This document shows, one piece after another, positions 36,010 to 48,455 of a stretch of DNA of 64,000 nucleotides. The stretch's first letter is position 1. Each line of letters begins with the position of its first letter. Source of the DNA: Burkholderia sp. GAS332 (lineage in GTDB: Bacteria > Pseudomonadota > Gammaproteobacteria > Burkholderiales > Burkholderiaceae); contig FSRV01000001.1 in NCBI GenBank assembly GCA_900142905.1, forward strand, positions 1 to 64,000, in the 5' to 3' direction. Below the pieces are notes generated by a model. The model saw only the letters and a program-made list of their open reading frames with translations, searched no databases and was not told the origin of the DNA. Position numbers and translations under genes: made by a program.

Positions 36010-36040
36010 AAAAAAGCCAGCCCTTATGGGCTGGCTTTTT
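36010..36040. terminator. Bidirectional rho-independent terminator
   Basis: A perfect stem AGCCAGCCC / GGGCTGGCT with a TTAT loop (36015-36036), flanked by A6 on the left and T5 on the right. It can end transcription from gyrB (- strand) and from the defence operon (+ strand). Confidence 0.92.
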
Positions 36041-36116
36041 CGATCCATCTTGGCGACAGAAGGACATTTGTAGTGGCCGAGACCTTCTTCCCACAGTCGC
36101 AAAAAGGCACGCTACC

Positions 36117-38639
<2,523 letters not shown>

Positions 38640-38655
38640 TCAAAACACCATAAAA

Positions 38656-38682
38656 ACGCCAAAGGGGCGCTGCGCCCCTTGG
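38656..38682 (-). terminator. Hairpin between dnaN and gyrB (possible attenuating terminator)
   Basis: On the - strand a GC-rich stem (AAGGGGC / GCCCCTT, 38662-38680) is followed by a T-rich run broken by GGCG. It would give weak or partial termination after dnaN before gyrB, allowing separate control of gyrB. Confidence 0.6.
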
Positions 38683-38705
38683 TGTGTTCTTGGTTTTTGG
38701 ACGCG

Positions 38706-39809
38706 TTAGATGCGCATCGGCATCACGACGTATTTGAATTCGTCGTTCTCGGGAATCGTGATCAACGCGCTGGAGCTGGCGTCGCCAAGGCTCACTTGCA
38801 ACATGTCGACCTTCAGGTTCGCGAGCACGTCGAGCAGATACGTGACGTTGAACCCAATATCGACGCTGTCGCCGTCGTACGCGATTTCCAGTTCTTCCTG
38901 CGCCTCTTCCTGATCGGCGTTGGTCGACATGATCTTCAACTGGCCCGGCTCGATGATGCAGCGCACGCCCTTGAATTTGTCCGACGTCAGAATCGCGGCG
39001 CGTTGCAGCGAACGCTGCAGTTCTTCACGGCCGATCAAGAACTGATTCTTGTGCGACTTCGGAATCACGCGCTGGAAGTCGGGGAATTTGCCTTCCACCA
39101 GCTTCGACACCAGTTCGACCTGGCCGAAGGTGAACTTCACCTGCGTCGCGGCGATGTCGATCTTCAGCGTGTCGTCGATGTCTTCCAGCAGACGCTGCAA
39201 TTCCAGAATCGTCTTGCGCGGAATGATCACTTCCTGACGCGCGAACGAGCCTTCGATCTTCATCGACGAGAACGCCAGACGGTGGCCGTCCGTTGCGACT
39301 GCCATCAGCTGGTCGCCGTCCACTACCAGCAGCATGCCGTTCAGGTAGTAGCGGATGTCCTGCTGGGCCATCGAGAAATGGACCATGCCGAGCAACTGAC
39401 GGAACGTCTTCTGGGGAACCACCAGGTTCGCGCCGTAGTCTTTAGCTTGAGCGACGGTCGGGAACTCGTCGGCCGCCAGCGTTTGCAGCGCAAAGCGGCT
39501 CTTGCCGGATTGCACGGTCAAACGCTTGTCGTTCAGGGTCAGCGTGACCTGCCCGTCGGGCATCGCACGCAGAATGTCGAGGAGCTTTCTTGCTGCCACC
39601 GTGGTCGCGACCGAATCGCCGCCCACGCCGAAATCGGCACGCGTGGTGATCTGCAACTCGAGGTCGGTCGACAGGAACGACACGTCAGGGCCGTTCTTGG
39701 TAATCAGCAAATTGGCGAGGATCGGCAACGTATGGCGGCGTTCGACGATGCCGCTCACGGTTTGCAGCGGCCTGAGGAGGTTATCGCGTTCGGTCTTGAC
39801 CAGTTGCAT
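38706..39809 (-). CDS. dnaN: DNA polymerase III beta subunit (sliding clamp)
   Basis: 367 residues from ATG 39809 (MQLVKTERDNLLRPLQTVSGIVERRHTLPILANLL); the frame upstream to 39869 is not part of the family. It ends with YVVMPMRI, the conserved clamp C-terminus. It forms a ring that tethers Pol III and other enzymes to DNA. It lies 219 bases downstream of dnaA on the same strand, the standard origin-proximal arrangement. Confidence 0.99.
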   Translation of the reverse strand: MQLVKTERDNLLRPLQTVSGIVERRHTLPILANLLITKNGPDVSFLSTDLELQITTRADFGVGGDSVATTVAARKLLDILRAMPDGQVTLTLNDKRLTVQSGKSRFALQTLAADEFPTVAQAKDYGANLVVPQKTFRQLLGMVHFSMAQQDIRYYLNGMLLVVDGDQLMAVATDGHRLAFSSMKIEGSFARQEVIIPRKTILELQRLLEDIDDTLKIDIAATQVKFTFGQVELVSKLVEGKFPDFQRVIPKSHKNQFLIGREELQRSLQRAAILTSDKFKGVRCIIEPGQLKIMSTNADQEEAQEELEIAYDGDSVDIGFNVTYLLDVLANLKVDMLQVSLGDASSSALITIPENDEFKYVVMPMRI

Positions 39810-40028
39810 AGAGTTCCTTCGTTGATATAACGGCCTGCGCGCCTGACTTGCCAGCCTTACAGCGCGCAACCGCGGCTCCCCGCCGGCGCCACGCAGCGCC
39901 TGTCACGGCGTGAATTCCGCCCGCGGCCGCCGGGCGGTTAAACCTGTATTGTGCCTGAAAACAGAACCGCTCCCCTAAAATGGGGGCGAGTTCCGAAATA
40001 AACAGGTCGATTTTTACGTCCGGCCTGC

Positions 40029-41666
40029 TTAACCCTTCAGCGTTTGCTCCAGCACGTGCAGTTCGTGGTTCAGCTGCGCGTCCGTGCTGCGCTCGGCGGC
40101 GATCTTGCGCACCGCGTGCAGCACGGTGGTGTGGTCGCGGCCGCCGAACAGCTCGCCGATTTCCGGCAAACTTTTCTGGGTCAGCTCCTTCGCCAGATAC
40201 ATCGCGATCTGCCGCGGCCGCGCAATGTTCGCCGGACGCTTCTTCGAATACATGTCCGCGACCTTGATGCTGTAGAAGTCAGCCGTGGTCTTCTGGATGT
40301 TTTCCACCGAAATCTGCCGGTTCTGTACCGTCAGCAGGTCTTTCAGCGCTTCTTTCGTCACTTCAATCGTGATTTCGCGGCCGTGGAACTTCGAATACGC
40401 GAGGATCTTGCGCAGCGCGCCTTCCAGTTCACGGACGTTCGAGCGCAGATGCTTGGCGACGAAGAACGCGACGTCTTCATTCAGGCTCACGAACTCGGAT
40501 TGCGCCTTGCGCATCAGAATCGCGACGCGCATTTCCAGCTCGGGCGGCTCGATTGCCACCGTCAGGCCGGAGTCGAAGCGCGAGATCAGGCGGTCGTCGA
40601 TGCCGGAGATTTCCTTCGGATACGTGTCGCTGGTGATGATCACCTGCGCCTTGTTCGCGACCAGCGCCTCGAACGCGTAGAAGAATTCCTCTTGTGTCCG
40701 CGACTTGCCGGAGAAGAACTGAATATCGTCGATCAGCAGCAGGTCGAGCGAGTGGTAGTAACGCTTGAAGTCGTCGAACGCCTTGCGCTGGTAGGCCTTC
40801 ACCACGTCGGACACGTACTGTTCCGCGTGGATGTAACGAATCCGCGCTCCGGCCTTGTCCATCAGAAGCTGGTTGCCGATTGCGTGAATCAGGTGGGTCT
40901 TGCCCAGACCCACGCCGCCGTACAGAAACAGCGGGTTGTACGAGATGCCGGGGTTGTCCGCGACCTGAATCGCCGCGGCGCGCGCCAACTGGTTGGCCTT
41001 GCCGGTCACGAAGTTGTCGAAGGTCAGCACGGGGTTGAGCTTCGAGCGCTCGTACATCGAGTCGTTCTCACCATTGCCGTTCGAGCTCGCGCTTTGGCCC
41101 GGACGCCACGTGCGGCGTGCGGCCGCAGCTTCATTCGCGTCGAGGCTGGGGAGATCGAGGTCGGCGGCATCTTCGGCGGCCGCGCGTGCGTTTGCGTTGT
41201 GGTCAGCCGCAGCGCGTGCATTCGCGTTGAGGGTCGCCATCGCGCTGTTCGCGCCATTGGCGCGCGCGGCTTGCGACGCTTGTACAGCACCGACGGCTGC
41301 GTCCACGGCGGCCCCGCCGCCGTTTGAACCAGACGAATGGCCATTGCCCATGGAGCCAGCCGCGGAAGACGGCCGCGACGGAGCCGGCGACGAGGTCGCC
41401 GCCGGCGCGCGCATGCCGGCTTTGGGGTCCAACACAAATTGCACATCGACCGGCGTCTGCCAGAAATCACGGGCCATATCCGAGATCCGGCCGGAGAACT
41501 GGCTCTTGACCCAATCGAGCTTGAAGCGGTTCGGCGCAGCGATGCTAAGCGTGTTCGCAGCGGCGTCGAAGGCGACCGGGGCCAACGGTTTGATCCACGT
41601 CACGTACTGCTGGGGCGTAAGCTCACGCTCCAGCAATGCGGAACAGTGTTGCCAAAAATCGTTCAT
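40029..41666 (-). CDS. dnaA: Chromosomal replication initiator DnaA
   Basis: 545 residues from ATG 41666 ([21 protein letters not shown]); the upstream frame to 41801 is non-homologous. Domain I is about 1-85. A long A/N/S-rich domain II linker (about 100-205) explains the size above E. coli DnaA. The AAA+ domain has [16 protein letters not shown] and LLIDDIQFF. The C-terminal DNA-binding domain has [36 protein letters not shown]. DnaA-ATP binds DnaA boxes and opens oriC. The gene is divergent from rpmH, with a perfect DnaA box in the shared upstream region that may mediate autoregulation. Confidence 0.99.
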   Translation of the reverse strand: MNDFWQHCSALLERELTPQQYVTWIKPLAPVAFDAAANTLSIAAPNRFKLDWVKSQFSGRISDMARDFWQTPVDVQFVLDPKAGMRAPAATSSPAPSRPSSAAGSMGNGHSSGSNGGGAAVDAAVGAVQASQAARANGANSAMATLNANARAAADHNANARAAAEDAADLDLPSLDANEAAAARRTWRPGQSASSNGNGENDSMYERSKLNPVLTFDNFVTGKANQLARAAAIQVADNPGISYNPLFLYGGVGLGKTHLIHAIGNQLLMDKAGARIRYIHAEQYVSDVVKAYQRKAFDDFKRYYHSLDLLLIDDIQFFSGKSRTQEEFFYAFEALVANKAQVIITSDTYPKEISGIDDRLISRFDSGLTVAIEPPELEMRVAILMRKAQSEFVSLNEDVAFFVAKHLRSNVRELEGALRKILAYSKFHGREITIEVTKEALKDLLTVQNRQISVENIQKTTADFYSIKVADMYSKKRPANIARPRQIAMYLAKELTQKSLPEIGELFGGRDHTTVLHAVRKIAAERSTDAQLNHELHVLEQTLKG

Positions 41667-41875
41667 CGAGTTGCTGTCGTTATGGTGTGCACGGCGGTTC
41701 GCCGCTGCCCCTGTCGCGCATACGCAACAAGGCCCTGAGCAGCCAGGCCGAACCAGGCGTAATGGCTCCAGGCGCTTGTGCCACAAGGGTTTGCGGGGCA
41801 AGCGAGCCGGAGCGGCGTGCAGAATTTTTGGGAAGTAAGGCGAGATTCTAACGCCAAAACGTCGGCGAAAGGGAG

Positions 41876-41884
41876 TTATCCACA
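41876..41884 (+). promoter_or_regulatory. Consensus DnaA box
   Basis: TTATCCACA, a perfect match to the consensus, lies about 210 bases upstream of dnaA. It could act in origin function or dnaA autorepression. Confidence 0.7.
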
Positions 41885-41939
41885 GGGACGGATCATCTGG
41901 CGAAGTCTTCCTGGGGTCAGGCCAAACCTGGCTAAACTA

Positions 41940-41968
41940 TTGACGGCCAAAAGAAAACCGGTTTAAAT
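41940..41968 (+). promoter_or_regulatory. Probable sigma-70 promoter of rpmH
   Basis: TTGACG (41940-41945), a 17-base spacer and TTAAAT (41963-41968) lie about 100 bases upstream of rpmH on its strand. Both elements are close to consensus. Confidence 0.6.
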
Positions 41969-42068
41969 AGCGGGTTCCGCGAAAACCAATTCTGTAAACC
42001 TCCGGCCATTGCCGCTTCAGCGATGATCGTGCGGTTAATTTTCGATCAGTCGATCAAGTGAGAGCAAC

Positions 42069-42203
42069 ATGAAACGTACTTACCAACCTTCCGTTACCCG
42101 TCGCAAGCGCACCCACGGCTTCCGCGTTCGCATGAAGACCGCAGGTGGCCGCAAGGTCATCAACGCACGTCGCGCGAAGGGCCGCAAGCGCCTCGCCATC
42201 TAA
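42069..42203 (+). CDS. rpmH: 50S ribosomal protein L34
   Basis: 44 residues: [18 protein letters not shown], then [24 protein letters not shown], the full universal L34 sequence. A GAGAGCAAC ribosome-binding region precedes the ATG. It sits in the rpmH-rnpA-yidD-yidC order shared by most bacteria. Confidence 0.99.
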
Positions 42204-42217
42204 GGCAGGCGAGCGGA

Positions 42218-42715
42218 TTGCGCGCTCCGTCTGTGGCTAGCGATGCCCGCGGCGAAGCGGGAGCGGCAGGGGCGCCGCAACTGGGCTCGGTTCCGTTGCG
42301 AGCGCAAGCCGCCTTCCCCAAAGCCGCAAGGCTACTGAAAACGGATGAATTTTCATCCGTTTTTCGTTTGCGCCCGTGGCGCCGCACCGCGCACTTCGTG
42401 GTGTACGGCCGGCCCACCGGAAATGACGCTCGCTTAGGTCTCGTGATCGGCAAGAAGTATGCGCCGCGCGCGGCCACGCGTAATCTGGTACGTCGACTCG
42501 CGCGTGAAGCCTTCCGGCTGCGTCGCGCGGAATTCGGCGGTTGGGATGTGCTGCTGCGTCTGCACACGCGCTTCGACAAGAAAGCTTTGCCGAGCGCTTC
42601 GTCGCCGCCGTTGAGGGCGCTGTGCCGCAGCGAGATAGAGGCGCTGCTCGACAAGGCAGCGCGCGAAATTATCCGTCGCGAGGCGCCGCCCGCGGAAGCG
42701 CCCAAGACGGAATGA
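42218..42715 (+). CDS. rnpA: Ribonuclease P protein component
   Basis: Up to 165 residues. The core [53 protein letters not shown] (the RNR motif) is unmistakable. The start is uncertain: TTG 42218 follows the rpmH stop by 14 bases with a purine-rich site, while TTG 42296 ([13 protein letters not shown]) would give the usual Burkholderia length. The protein assists the RNase P RNA in maturing tRNA 5' ends. The 3' part is extended and charged. Confidence 0.97.
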   Translation: MRAPSVASDARGEAGAAGAPQLGSVPLRAQAAFPKAARLLKTDEFSSVFRLRPWRRTAHFVVYGRPTGNDARLGLVIGKKYAPRAATRNLVRRLAREAFRLRRAEFGGWDVLLRLHTRFDKKALPSASSPPLRALCRSEIEALLDKAAREIIRREAPPAEAPKTE

Positions 42716-42821
42716 CGCTCAAGTGAGTGCCCACTTTGCAGTTCAGGCCGCTCCGGCGGCCCTGCTGGGTGGGCGTCACCCGGTACTCCACGTTGCGCGG
42801 CGCTGTTAGGCCGCACCAGCC

Positions 42822-43052
42822 ATGCAAACGGTACTCATCGCTTTACTGCGTTTCTACAAGGTTGCTGTGAGCCCTATGCTCGGCAACCGGTGCCGTTTTT
42901 ACCCTTCCTGTTCTGATTACGCGCGCGAAGCAATCCAGTATCATGGCGCCGCGCGCGGGACTTATCTCGCCGCCAGGCGTATTTGCCGCTGCCACCCGTT
43001 TTCCGCGGGCGGTATCGATCTCGTCCCGCCTCCCACTTCTGAAAAGCGCTGA
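42822..43052 (+). CDS. yidD: Membrane protein insertion efficiency factor YidD
   Basis: 76 residues with the YidD pattern: [31 protein letters not shown] and [19 protein letters not shown]. The three conserved cysteines in [10 protein letters not shown] and RCHP are present. It lies between rnpA and yidC, as in most bacteria, and helps YidC-dependent insertion. Confidence 0.97.
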   Translation: MQTVLIALLRFYKVAVSPMLGNRCRFYPSCSDYAREAIQYHGAARGTYLAARRICRCHPFSAGGIDLVPPPTSEKR

Positions 43053-43082
43053 CGCGCCGTTCCATCGACACTGAGACAACGC

Positions 43083-44744
43083 ATGGATATCAAACGCACC
43101 GTCCTATGGGTCATCTTTTTCATGTCAGCGGTCATGCTGTTCGACAACTGGCAACGCGACCACGGACGCCCGTCGATGTTCTTCCCGAGCGCCAACCCGA
43201 CCAAGACCGTCGGTAGCGCCGCACCGGGAACCACGACGCCGGGAACCCAGTCCGCCGATCTGCCGGCCACCAACGGAGCAGCGCCGGGCAATGCGCCGGC
43301 TGCCGCGGCCCAGGGCCAACTGATCAGCTTCAGCACCGACGTCTATAACGGCGAGATCGACACCCGCGGCGGCACGCTGTCGAAGCTGTCGCTCGTCAAG
43401 CAAGGCGACGGCAAGACGCCCGATCTGGTCATCACGCTGTTCGACCGCACCGCGAACCATACGTATCTGGCGCGCACCGGTCTGCTCGGCGGCGATTTCC
43501 CGAACCATACCGACATTTACACGCCGCTGCCGAACCAGCCGCACGATCTGACGGGCGACGCCAAGTCGTTCCAGCTCAGCTTCGAGTCGCCGGTCAAGGG
43601 TGGTGTGAAGGTCATCAAGACCTACACGTTCACGCGCGGCAGCTATGTGATCGGTGTCGACACGAAGATCGAGAACGTCGGTACCGTGCCGGTCACGCCG
43701 TCGGTCTATATGGAACTGGTGCGCGACGACACGCCGGTGGAAACGCCGCGCTTCTCGCACACGTTCATCGGACCGGCTGTGTACACCGAGCAGCACCACT
43801 TCCAGAAGATGACGTTCAGCGACATCGACAAGAACAAGGAAGACTTCGTTACGTCGGCCGACAACGGCTGGATCGCGATGGTGCAGCATTACTTCGCGTC
43901 GGCGTGGATTCCGCAGCAAGGTGTGAAGCGCGACATCTATGTCGAGAAGATCGATCCGGCGCTGTATCGCGTCGGCGTAAAGGAACCGGTGGCGACGATC
44001 GCTCCGGGCCAATCGGCTGATGTGTCCGCGCGTCTGTTCGCCGGTCCGGAAGAAGAGCGCATGCTCGAAGGCATTGCGCCGGGCCTGGAACTGGTGAAGG
44101 ACTATGGCTGGGTCACGATCATCGCGAAGCCGCTGTTCTGGCTGCTCGAAAAGATCCACAGCTATGTCGGCAACTGGGGCTGGTCGATCGTGCTGCTCAC
44201 GTTGCTGATCAAGGCCGTGTTCTTCCCGCTGTCGGCTGCCAGCTACAAGTCGATGGCGCGCATGAAGGCGATCACGCCGCGCATGCAAGCCCTGCGTGAA
44301 CGCTTCAAGGGCGATCCGCAGAAGATGAACGCCGCGCTCATGGAGCTGTACAAAACCGAGAAGGTCAATCCGTTCGGCGGCTGTCTGCCGGTCGTGATTC
44401 AGATTCCGGTGTTCATCTCGCTGTACTGGGTGCTGCTGTCGTCGGTGGAAATGCGCGGTGCGCCGTGGATTCTCTGGATTCACGATCTGTCGCAGCAAGA
44501 CCCGTTCTTCATCCTGCCGGTGCTGATGGCCGTCTCGATGTTCCTGCAGACGCGTCTGAACCCGACGCCGCCGGACCCGGTTCAAGCCAAGATGATGATG
44601 TTCATGCCGATCGCGTTCTCGGTCATGTTCTTCTTCTTCCCGGCCGGTCTGGTGCTGTACTACGTCGTGAACAACGTGCTGTCGATCGCCCAGCAGTACT
44701 ACATCACGCGGATGATGGGTAAGCCGAAGACGAAAACGGCCTGA
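43083..44744 (+). CDS. yidC: Membrane protein insertase YidC
   Basis: 553 residues. It has an N-terminal signal-anchor helix (about 5-22), a proline/alanine linker, a large periplasmic beta domain (about 75-340) and the conserved C-terminal five-helix core starting at [24 protein letters not shown]. The hydrophilic-groove region [23 protein letters not shown] and the last helices ([24 protein letters not shown]) are intact. It inserts and folds inner-membrane proteins alone or with SecYEG. A strong terminator follows. Confidence 0.99.
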   Translation: MDIKRTVLWVIFFMSAVMLFDNWQRDHGRPSMFFPSANPTKTVGSAAPGTTTPGTQSADLPATNGAAPGNAPAAAAQGQLISFSTDVYNGEIDTRGGTLSKLSLVKQGDGKTPDLVITLFDRTANHTYLARTGLLGGDFPNHTDIYTPLPNQPHDLTGDAKSFQLSFESPVKGGVKVIKTYTFTRGSYVIGVDTKIENVGTVPVTPSVYMELVRDDTPVETPRFSHTFIGPAVYTEQHHFQKMTFSDIDKNKEDFVTSADNGWIAMVQHYFASAWIPQQGVKRDIYVEKIDPALYRVGVKEPVATIAPGQSADVSARLFAGPEEERMLEGIAPGLELVKDYGWVTIIAKPLFWLLEKIHSYVGNWGWSIVLLTLLIKAVFFPLSAASYKSMARMKAITPRMQALRERFKGDPQKMNAALMELYKTEKVNPFGGCLPVVIQIPVFISLYWVLLSSVEMRGAPWILWIHDLSQQDPFFILPVLMAVSMFLQTRLNPTPPDPVQAKMMMFMPIAFSVMFFFFPAGLVLYYVVNNVLSIAQQYYITRMMGKPKTKTA

Positions 44745-44818
44745 TCCTGATGATGTCTTGCCTGAAGCGGGCGGTGGTAGCGCCCGCTGGCTGACAGGCA
44801 GAAGCAGAAGCTAGCCGT

Positions 44819-44855
44819 AAAAAAAGCCGCCCGGTTTGCGCCGGGCGGCTTTTTT
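44819..44855. terminator. Rho-independent terminator after yidC (bidirectional)
   Basis: A perfect 10-bp stem AGCCGCCCGG / CCGGGCGGCT (44825-44850) with A7 before and T6 after. It separates yidC from the convergent regulator gene and can stop both. Confidence 0.93.
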
Positions 44856-44868
44856 GTTGACCGTCGGT

Positions 44869-45324
44869 CTACTGGCCTTTTGGGTTTGACGCGTCTTCAG
44901 GCGAGTCGGCGGTTTCCTGCTGCGTGCCGCCGTCGAATTCAGTGATCAATTCTTCCACCAGGTTGCGCTGCTTCGGCGATAAACCCGCGAACCGGTTAGC
45001 CATCTGCGTAACCAGTTCGATCGTTTCCGGCGTCATCGGATACTTCTCGCCACGAGCAAGCGGTTTGGTCTTGCCGGATGGCGCGGGCCCGTAGTGCAGC
45101 CAGTGAATGTCCTTTTGCAGCCACGTCGCTAAAACCTGCAACTTATCGCGCTTCGGAATCGTCGTCCCCGCGAGCCATTTGTGCGCGGTTTGCGGCGAGA
45201 CGGCAGGGCCACTGCTATAAAGCAGATTGAATTCCCTGGCTAAATCGGTCCCACCCTGAACGTCGTTGGGGAGTGAGTCTTTCAGCCGTTTGGCGAAAGC
45301 TGCTTTTTCTTTAGAGGTCGGCAT
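44869..45324 (-). CDS. XRE/phage-type helix-turn-helix transcriptional regulator
   Basis: 151 residues from ATG 45324 (MPTSKEKAAFAKRLKDSLP). The N-terminal 65 residues carry an HTH of the phage repressor type (GGTDLAREFNLLY, VSPQTAHKWLAGTTIPKRDKLQVLATWL). The second half (MTPETIELVTQMANRFAGLSPKQRNLVEELITEFD) is helical and may be a dimerisation domain. It is an insertion into the usual yidC-mnmE neighbourhood and is divergent from mnmE. The upstream region has repeat motifs that could be its operators. Target genes are unknown. Confidence 0.8.
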   Translation of the reverse strand: MPTSKEKAAFAKRLKDSLPNDVQGGTDLAREFNLLYSSGPAVSPQTAHKWLAGTTIPKRDKLQVLATWLQKDIHWLHYGPAPSGKTKPLARGEKYPMTPETIELVTQMANRFAGLSPKQRNLVEELITEFDGGTQQETADSPEDASNPKGQ

Positions 45325-45671
45325 GGGCCCGATTGTGCAATTCGGCGCATAATCAGTGGACAACCAAACACGCAATTTTATTGCTCAAATAAGCTATTTT
45401 TAGCCTGAAATCGCCAGCTAATAACGTGTTTCGCGATTTCGTCGAAAGTCTTCTTTTCCTTGTGCAGCGTGCGTTTTAGGCATCCTAGTGTGCTCATTTG
45501 TCGCAAATGTGTCTTAGGCTATCTTAGCTTGTGTGAGATAAATCTCTACTTGTCTTAAGAGGCTCGTGTCACGTTAGGAATGCGGCCCGAGTCCAGAGCC
45601 GGTGGATGCCCGCGTTACAATGCCCCGCGCCCGCTCCTGCGTATTCAATCCCTTCTGATAGCCTCGTCCCC
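45325..45671. other. Divergent regulator-mnmE intergenic region with TTAGG-type repeats
   Basis: 347 bases. Imperfect direct repeats beginning TTAGGC lie at 45476-45492 and 45514-45533, with a related TCTTAAG at 45553-45559. They lie in an AT-richer stretch between the XRE-like regulator and mnmE and could be operator half-sites. Promoters for both genes must be here, but none is clear enough to call. Confidence 0.4.
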
Positions 45672-47066
45672 ATGCTCGCCACCGATTCCGATCCGATCGT
45701 CGCCATTGCCACCGCACCCGGCCGAGGCGGAATCGGGGTCGTGCGGATTTCGTTCGGCCGCGCTGCGGAAGCTGCTGCGCAGCCGTTGATGCAAGCACTC
45801 ACTGGCCAAGCGCTCGCGCCGCGTCACGCGAGCTATGTGCCCTTCCTTGACGACAGCGGCAGCGCACTCGATCGCGGCATCGCGCTGTACTTTCCCGCCC
45901 CGCACTCCTACACCGGCGAGCATGTGCTCGAGTTGCAAGGCCATGGCGGTCCGGTCGTGCTGCAACTGGTCTTGCAGCGTTGCATCGAAGCCGGCCGAGC
46001 GTTCGGTCTGCGTCTGGCCGAGCCGGGTGAATTCACGCGACGCGCGTTTCTCAACGACAAGCTGGATCTGGCGCAAGCGGAAGCCGTCGCCGATCTGATC
46101 GAGGCCAGCACTGAGGCCGCGGCGCGCTCGGCGGGCCGCTCGCTCGACGGCGCGTTTTCGCGCGACATCCACGCCCTGGTCGAAGAGGTCATCACGCTGC
46201 GGATGCTGGTCGAAGCGACGCTCGATTTCCCGGAAGAAGAAATCGACTTTCTCGAAGCCGCCGATGCCCGCGGCAAACTCACGCGGATTCGCGAGCGCCT
46301 CGCGCACGTGCTGAGCGAAGCGCGTCAGGGGGCCTTGCTGCGCGAGGGTTTGTCGGTGGTGTTGGCGGGACAGCCGAACGTCGGCAAGTCGTCGCTGCTG
46401 AACGCGCTGACCGGCGCGGAGTTGGCCATCGTCACGCCAATCGCCGGCACGACGCGCGACAAGGTCGCGCAAACCATCCAGATCGAAGGTATTCCGCTGC
46501 ATGTGATCGACACGGCCGGCCTGCGCGATACGGAAGACGAGGTGGAAAAGATCGGCATTGCGCGCACGTGGAGCGAGATCGAGCGCGCGGACGTCGTGCT
46601 GCATCTGCTTGATGCACGGACCGGCATGACGGTCGAAGACGGAGCGATTGCTGACCGTTTCCCGAGTGGGGTGCCGGTGGTGCGCGTGTTGAACAAGACG
46701 GATCTGACGGGGCTTGCACCGGCCGTGACAGCGCTGGACGCGGATCTCGAGCTCAGCGAAGTACGGCTGTCGGCGAAACAAGGCGATGGTGTCGCGTTGC
46801 TGCGCGAGGAATTACTGCGAATCGCCGGATGGCAGGCCGGCGCGGAGAGCGTCTACCTCGCGCGCGAGCGGCATCTGACTGCGCTACGTGCGGCCCAGGA
46901 GCATCTGGCGACGGCTGCGGCGCACGCCGATCAGAACGCTCAGGCGCTGGATCTGTTTGCCGAGGAACTGCGGCTCGCGCAGGACCAACTGAACTCGATC
47001 ACCGGGGAATTCAGTTCGGACGACCTGCTCGGCGTGATTTTCAGCCGGTTTTGTATCGGCAAGTAG
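45672..47066 (+). CDS. mnmE: tRNA-modifying GTPase MnmE (TrmE/ThdF)
   Basis: 464 residues from ATG 45672 ([25 protein letters not shown]). The N-terminal tetrahydrofolate-binding domain, helical domain and inserted G domain are present: GQPNVGKSS (G1), AGTTRDK (G2), DTAG (G3), NKTD (G4). The protein ends in the conserved FCIGK, whose Cys is part of the active site. With MnmG it builds the 5-carboxymethylaminomethyl group on U34 of tRNAs. The 3' end of this gene is a known integration site for SGI1-type islands; an integrase gene follows 177 bases downstream. Confidence 0.98.
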   Translation: MLATDSDPIVAIATAPGRGGIGVVRISFGRAAEAAAQPLMQALTGQALAPRHASYVPFLDDSGSALDRGIALYFPAPHSYTGEHVLELQGHGGPVVLQLVLQRCIEAGRAFGLRLAEPGEFTRRAFLNDKLDLAQAEAVADLIEASTEAAARSAGRSLDGAFSRDIHALVEEVITLRMLVEATLDFPEEEIDFLEAADARGKLTRIRERLAHVLSEARQGALLREGLSVVLAGQPNVGKSSLLNALTGAELAIVTPIAGTTRDKVAQTIQIEGIPLHVIDTAGLRDTEDEVEKIGIARTWSEIERADVVLHLLDARTGMTVEDGAIADRFPSGVPVVRVLNKTDLTGLAPAVTALDADLELSEVRLSAKQGDGVALLREELLRIAGWQAGAESVYLARERHLTALRAAQEHLATAAAHADQNAQALDLFAEELRLAQDQLNSITGEFSSDDLLGVIFSRFCIGK

Positions 47067-47243
47067 AAAGTGTTGGCTAATTTTTCGCGAAAGGCTTATT
47101 TGGCATGCCCTGTTCGGACTCTTAGCGCGGACATCTGAACGCCCACCGAACGTCATCTGTCGACCTAAATCTGCGCGTTTCTTTGGTACACAAGAACACA
47201 GCCGGTTTAAAATCACCGCTGTCCGTGTATCAAACGATCCGCC

Positions 47244-48455
47244 ATGCCAAAACTCGCCGCCCCCCTCACTGAAACGCAGATCCGCGCGCTCGAGCCGCGT
47301 GCCACCCGATATTGCGTCGCGGACGGCAACGGCCTCGTCATCGAAATCATGACGACGGGCACCAAGGTCTGGCGTTTCCGCTACTCACTGAACGGCAAGC
47401 GCCAGCCGCTCGTCACGATCGGCGACTATCGGATGATTTCGCTGCGGGTCGCGCGCGCCAAGGCGCAGAAGTACGCGGACATGGTCGCAAGCGGCGTCTC
47501 GCCGGTGGCGACGGCGCGCCGCGATCGCGGCGCCGAGAGCAAGGCCGAGGTGCTGCGCGAGGGCGCGGAGCTCTATCTCGCGACGGAGATGGCTGGCAAG
47601 TCGGCGGAGTATCAGCGCACCACGCGGCGCGCGCTCGAAAAAGATGTGCTCCCCGCCATTGGCGCCAAGCCGATCAAAGCCGTGACGGACGACGACATCC
47701 GCGCGATATGCGACCAGATCAAAAGCCGTGGCTCGCCCAAGATGGCGCTGCACACGCGCAACGCGGTCAAGCGACTCTATGAGTACCTGATTGCCCGGCA
47801 ACTCGCCACGGCCAATCCGGCAGAGCTCATCCCGGCGCGCTTCATCGCAACGCCGGACAGCCGCACCCGCGTACTCGCGCCAGACGAATTAGGCGCCATG
47901 CTCCGGGCGATCTACGCATCGAACATTCGACGCCCGCTGAAATTGGCTTTGCACCTGCTCGTGCTGACGATGGTGCGGAAATCGGACATCGTCGAGGCCG
48001 CCTGGTCCGAATTCAACCTCAACGCAGCGCGATGGACGATTCCCGCCGCGCGAATGAACAAGGGCCGCGACCATGTGGTGTATCTCTCGCATCAGGCGGT
48101 CGCCCTACTGCGCGAGCTTCAGGACACGAAGACCAGTCGAAATTTCGTCTTCCCGAGCGTCAGGGGCGACGATCGGCCGATCGCGAAGAGCACGCTCAAT
48201 CAGGCCGTCAAATCGCTCGGGCTCGACGTCGAGCATTTTGTCCTACATGACTTTCGACGCACCGCCGCGACCCACTTGCGCGAGATGGGGCAGCCTGCGG
48301 ACGCGATTGAGAATGCGCTGGCGCATACCGTCAAAGACGGCCCGAGCGAAGACAACCACGCCGAGCATGCCGCGGAACGGCGTCGGACTTTGCAGCAGTG
48401 GGCAGATTTCGTCGACGCGCAGATCGAGAGCGGCCGACAGGGCGTGATCGGCTAA
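47244..48455 (+). CDS. P4-type tyrosine recombinase/integrase, nucleophile Tyr apparently lost
   Basis: 403 residues. An N-terminal DUF4102 arm-binding domain (LTETQIRALEP, YCVADGNGLVIEI, WRFRYSLNGKRQPLVTIGDY), a SAM-like core-binding domain (about 105-195) and a catalytic domain: Arg in TMVRKSDIVEA, HDFRRTAATHLREMG, then LAHTV. In this family the nucleophile sits nine residues after that His, in YNxAxY; here the residue is Asp370 (codon GAC at 48351-48353) in DNHAEHAAERR. A single T-to-G change from TAC would explain it. No other Tyr is close, so strand cleavage should be abolished. It is otherwise full length. It lies downstream of mnmE with no attached cargo, which suggests a fossil element. 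Confidence 0.9.
   Translation: MPKLAAPLTETQIRALEPRATRYCVADGNGLVIEIMTTGTKVWRFRYSLNGKRQPLVTIGDYRMISLRVARAKAQKYADMVASGVSPVATARRDRGAESKAEVLREGAELYLATEMAGKSAEYQRTTRRALEKDVLPAIGAKPIKAVTDDDIRAICDQIKSRGSPKMALHTRNAVKRLYEYLIARQLATANPAELIPARFIATPDSRTRVLAPDELGAMLRAIYASNIRRPLKLALHLLVLTMVRKSDIVEAAWSEFNLNAARWTIPAARMNKGRDHVVYLSHQAVALLRELQDTKTSRNFVFPSVRGDDRPIAKSTLNQAVKSLGLDVEHFVLHDFRRTAATHLREMGQPADAIENALAHTVKDGPSEDNHAEHAAERRRTLQQWADFVDAQIESGRQGVIG

Larger units (their letters stand above)
41667..42068. other. dnaA-rpmH divergent intergenic region, candidate oriC
   Basis: 402 bases between leftward dnaA and rightward rpmH. Co-orientation flips here as expected at an origin, and dnaA-rpmH gaps serve as oriC in several bacteria. 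I find only one perfect DnaA box (41876-41884) and one modest AT-rich stretch (about 41935-42000), which is thin for an origin. It certainly holds the dnaA and rpmH promoters; the origin role remains a candidate. Confidence 0.45.

Noticed and set aside
40044..41327. Long + strand frame opposite dnaA
   Set aside because: Antisense shadow of dnaA with no ribosome-binding site or family features.
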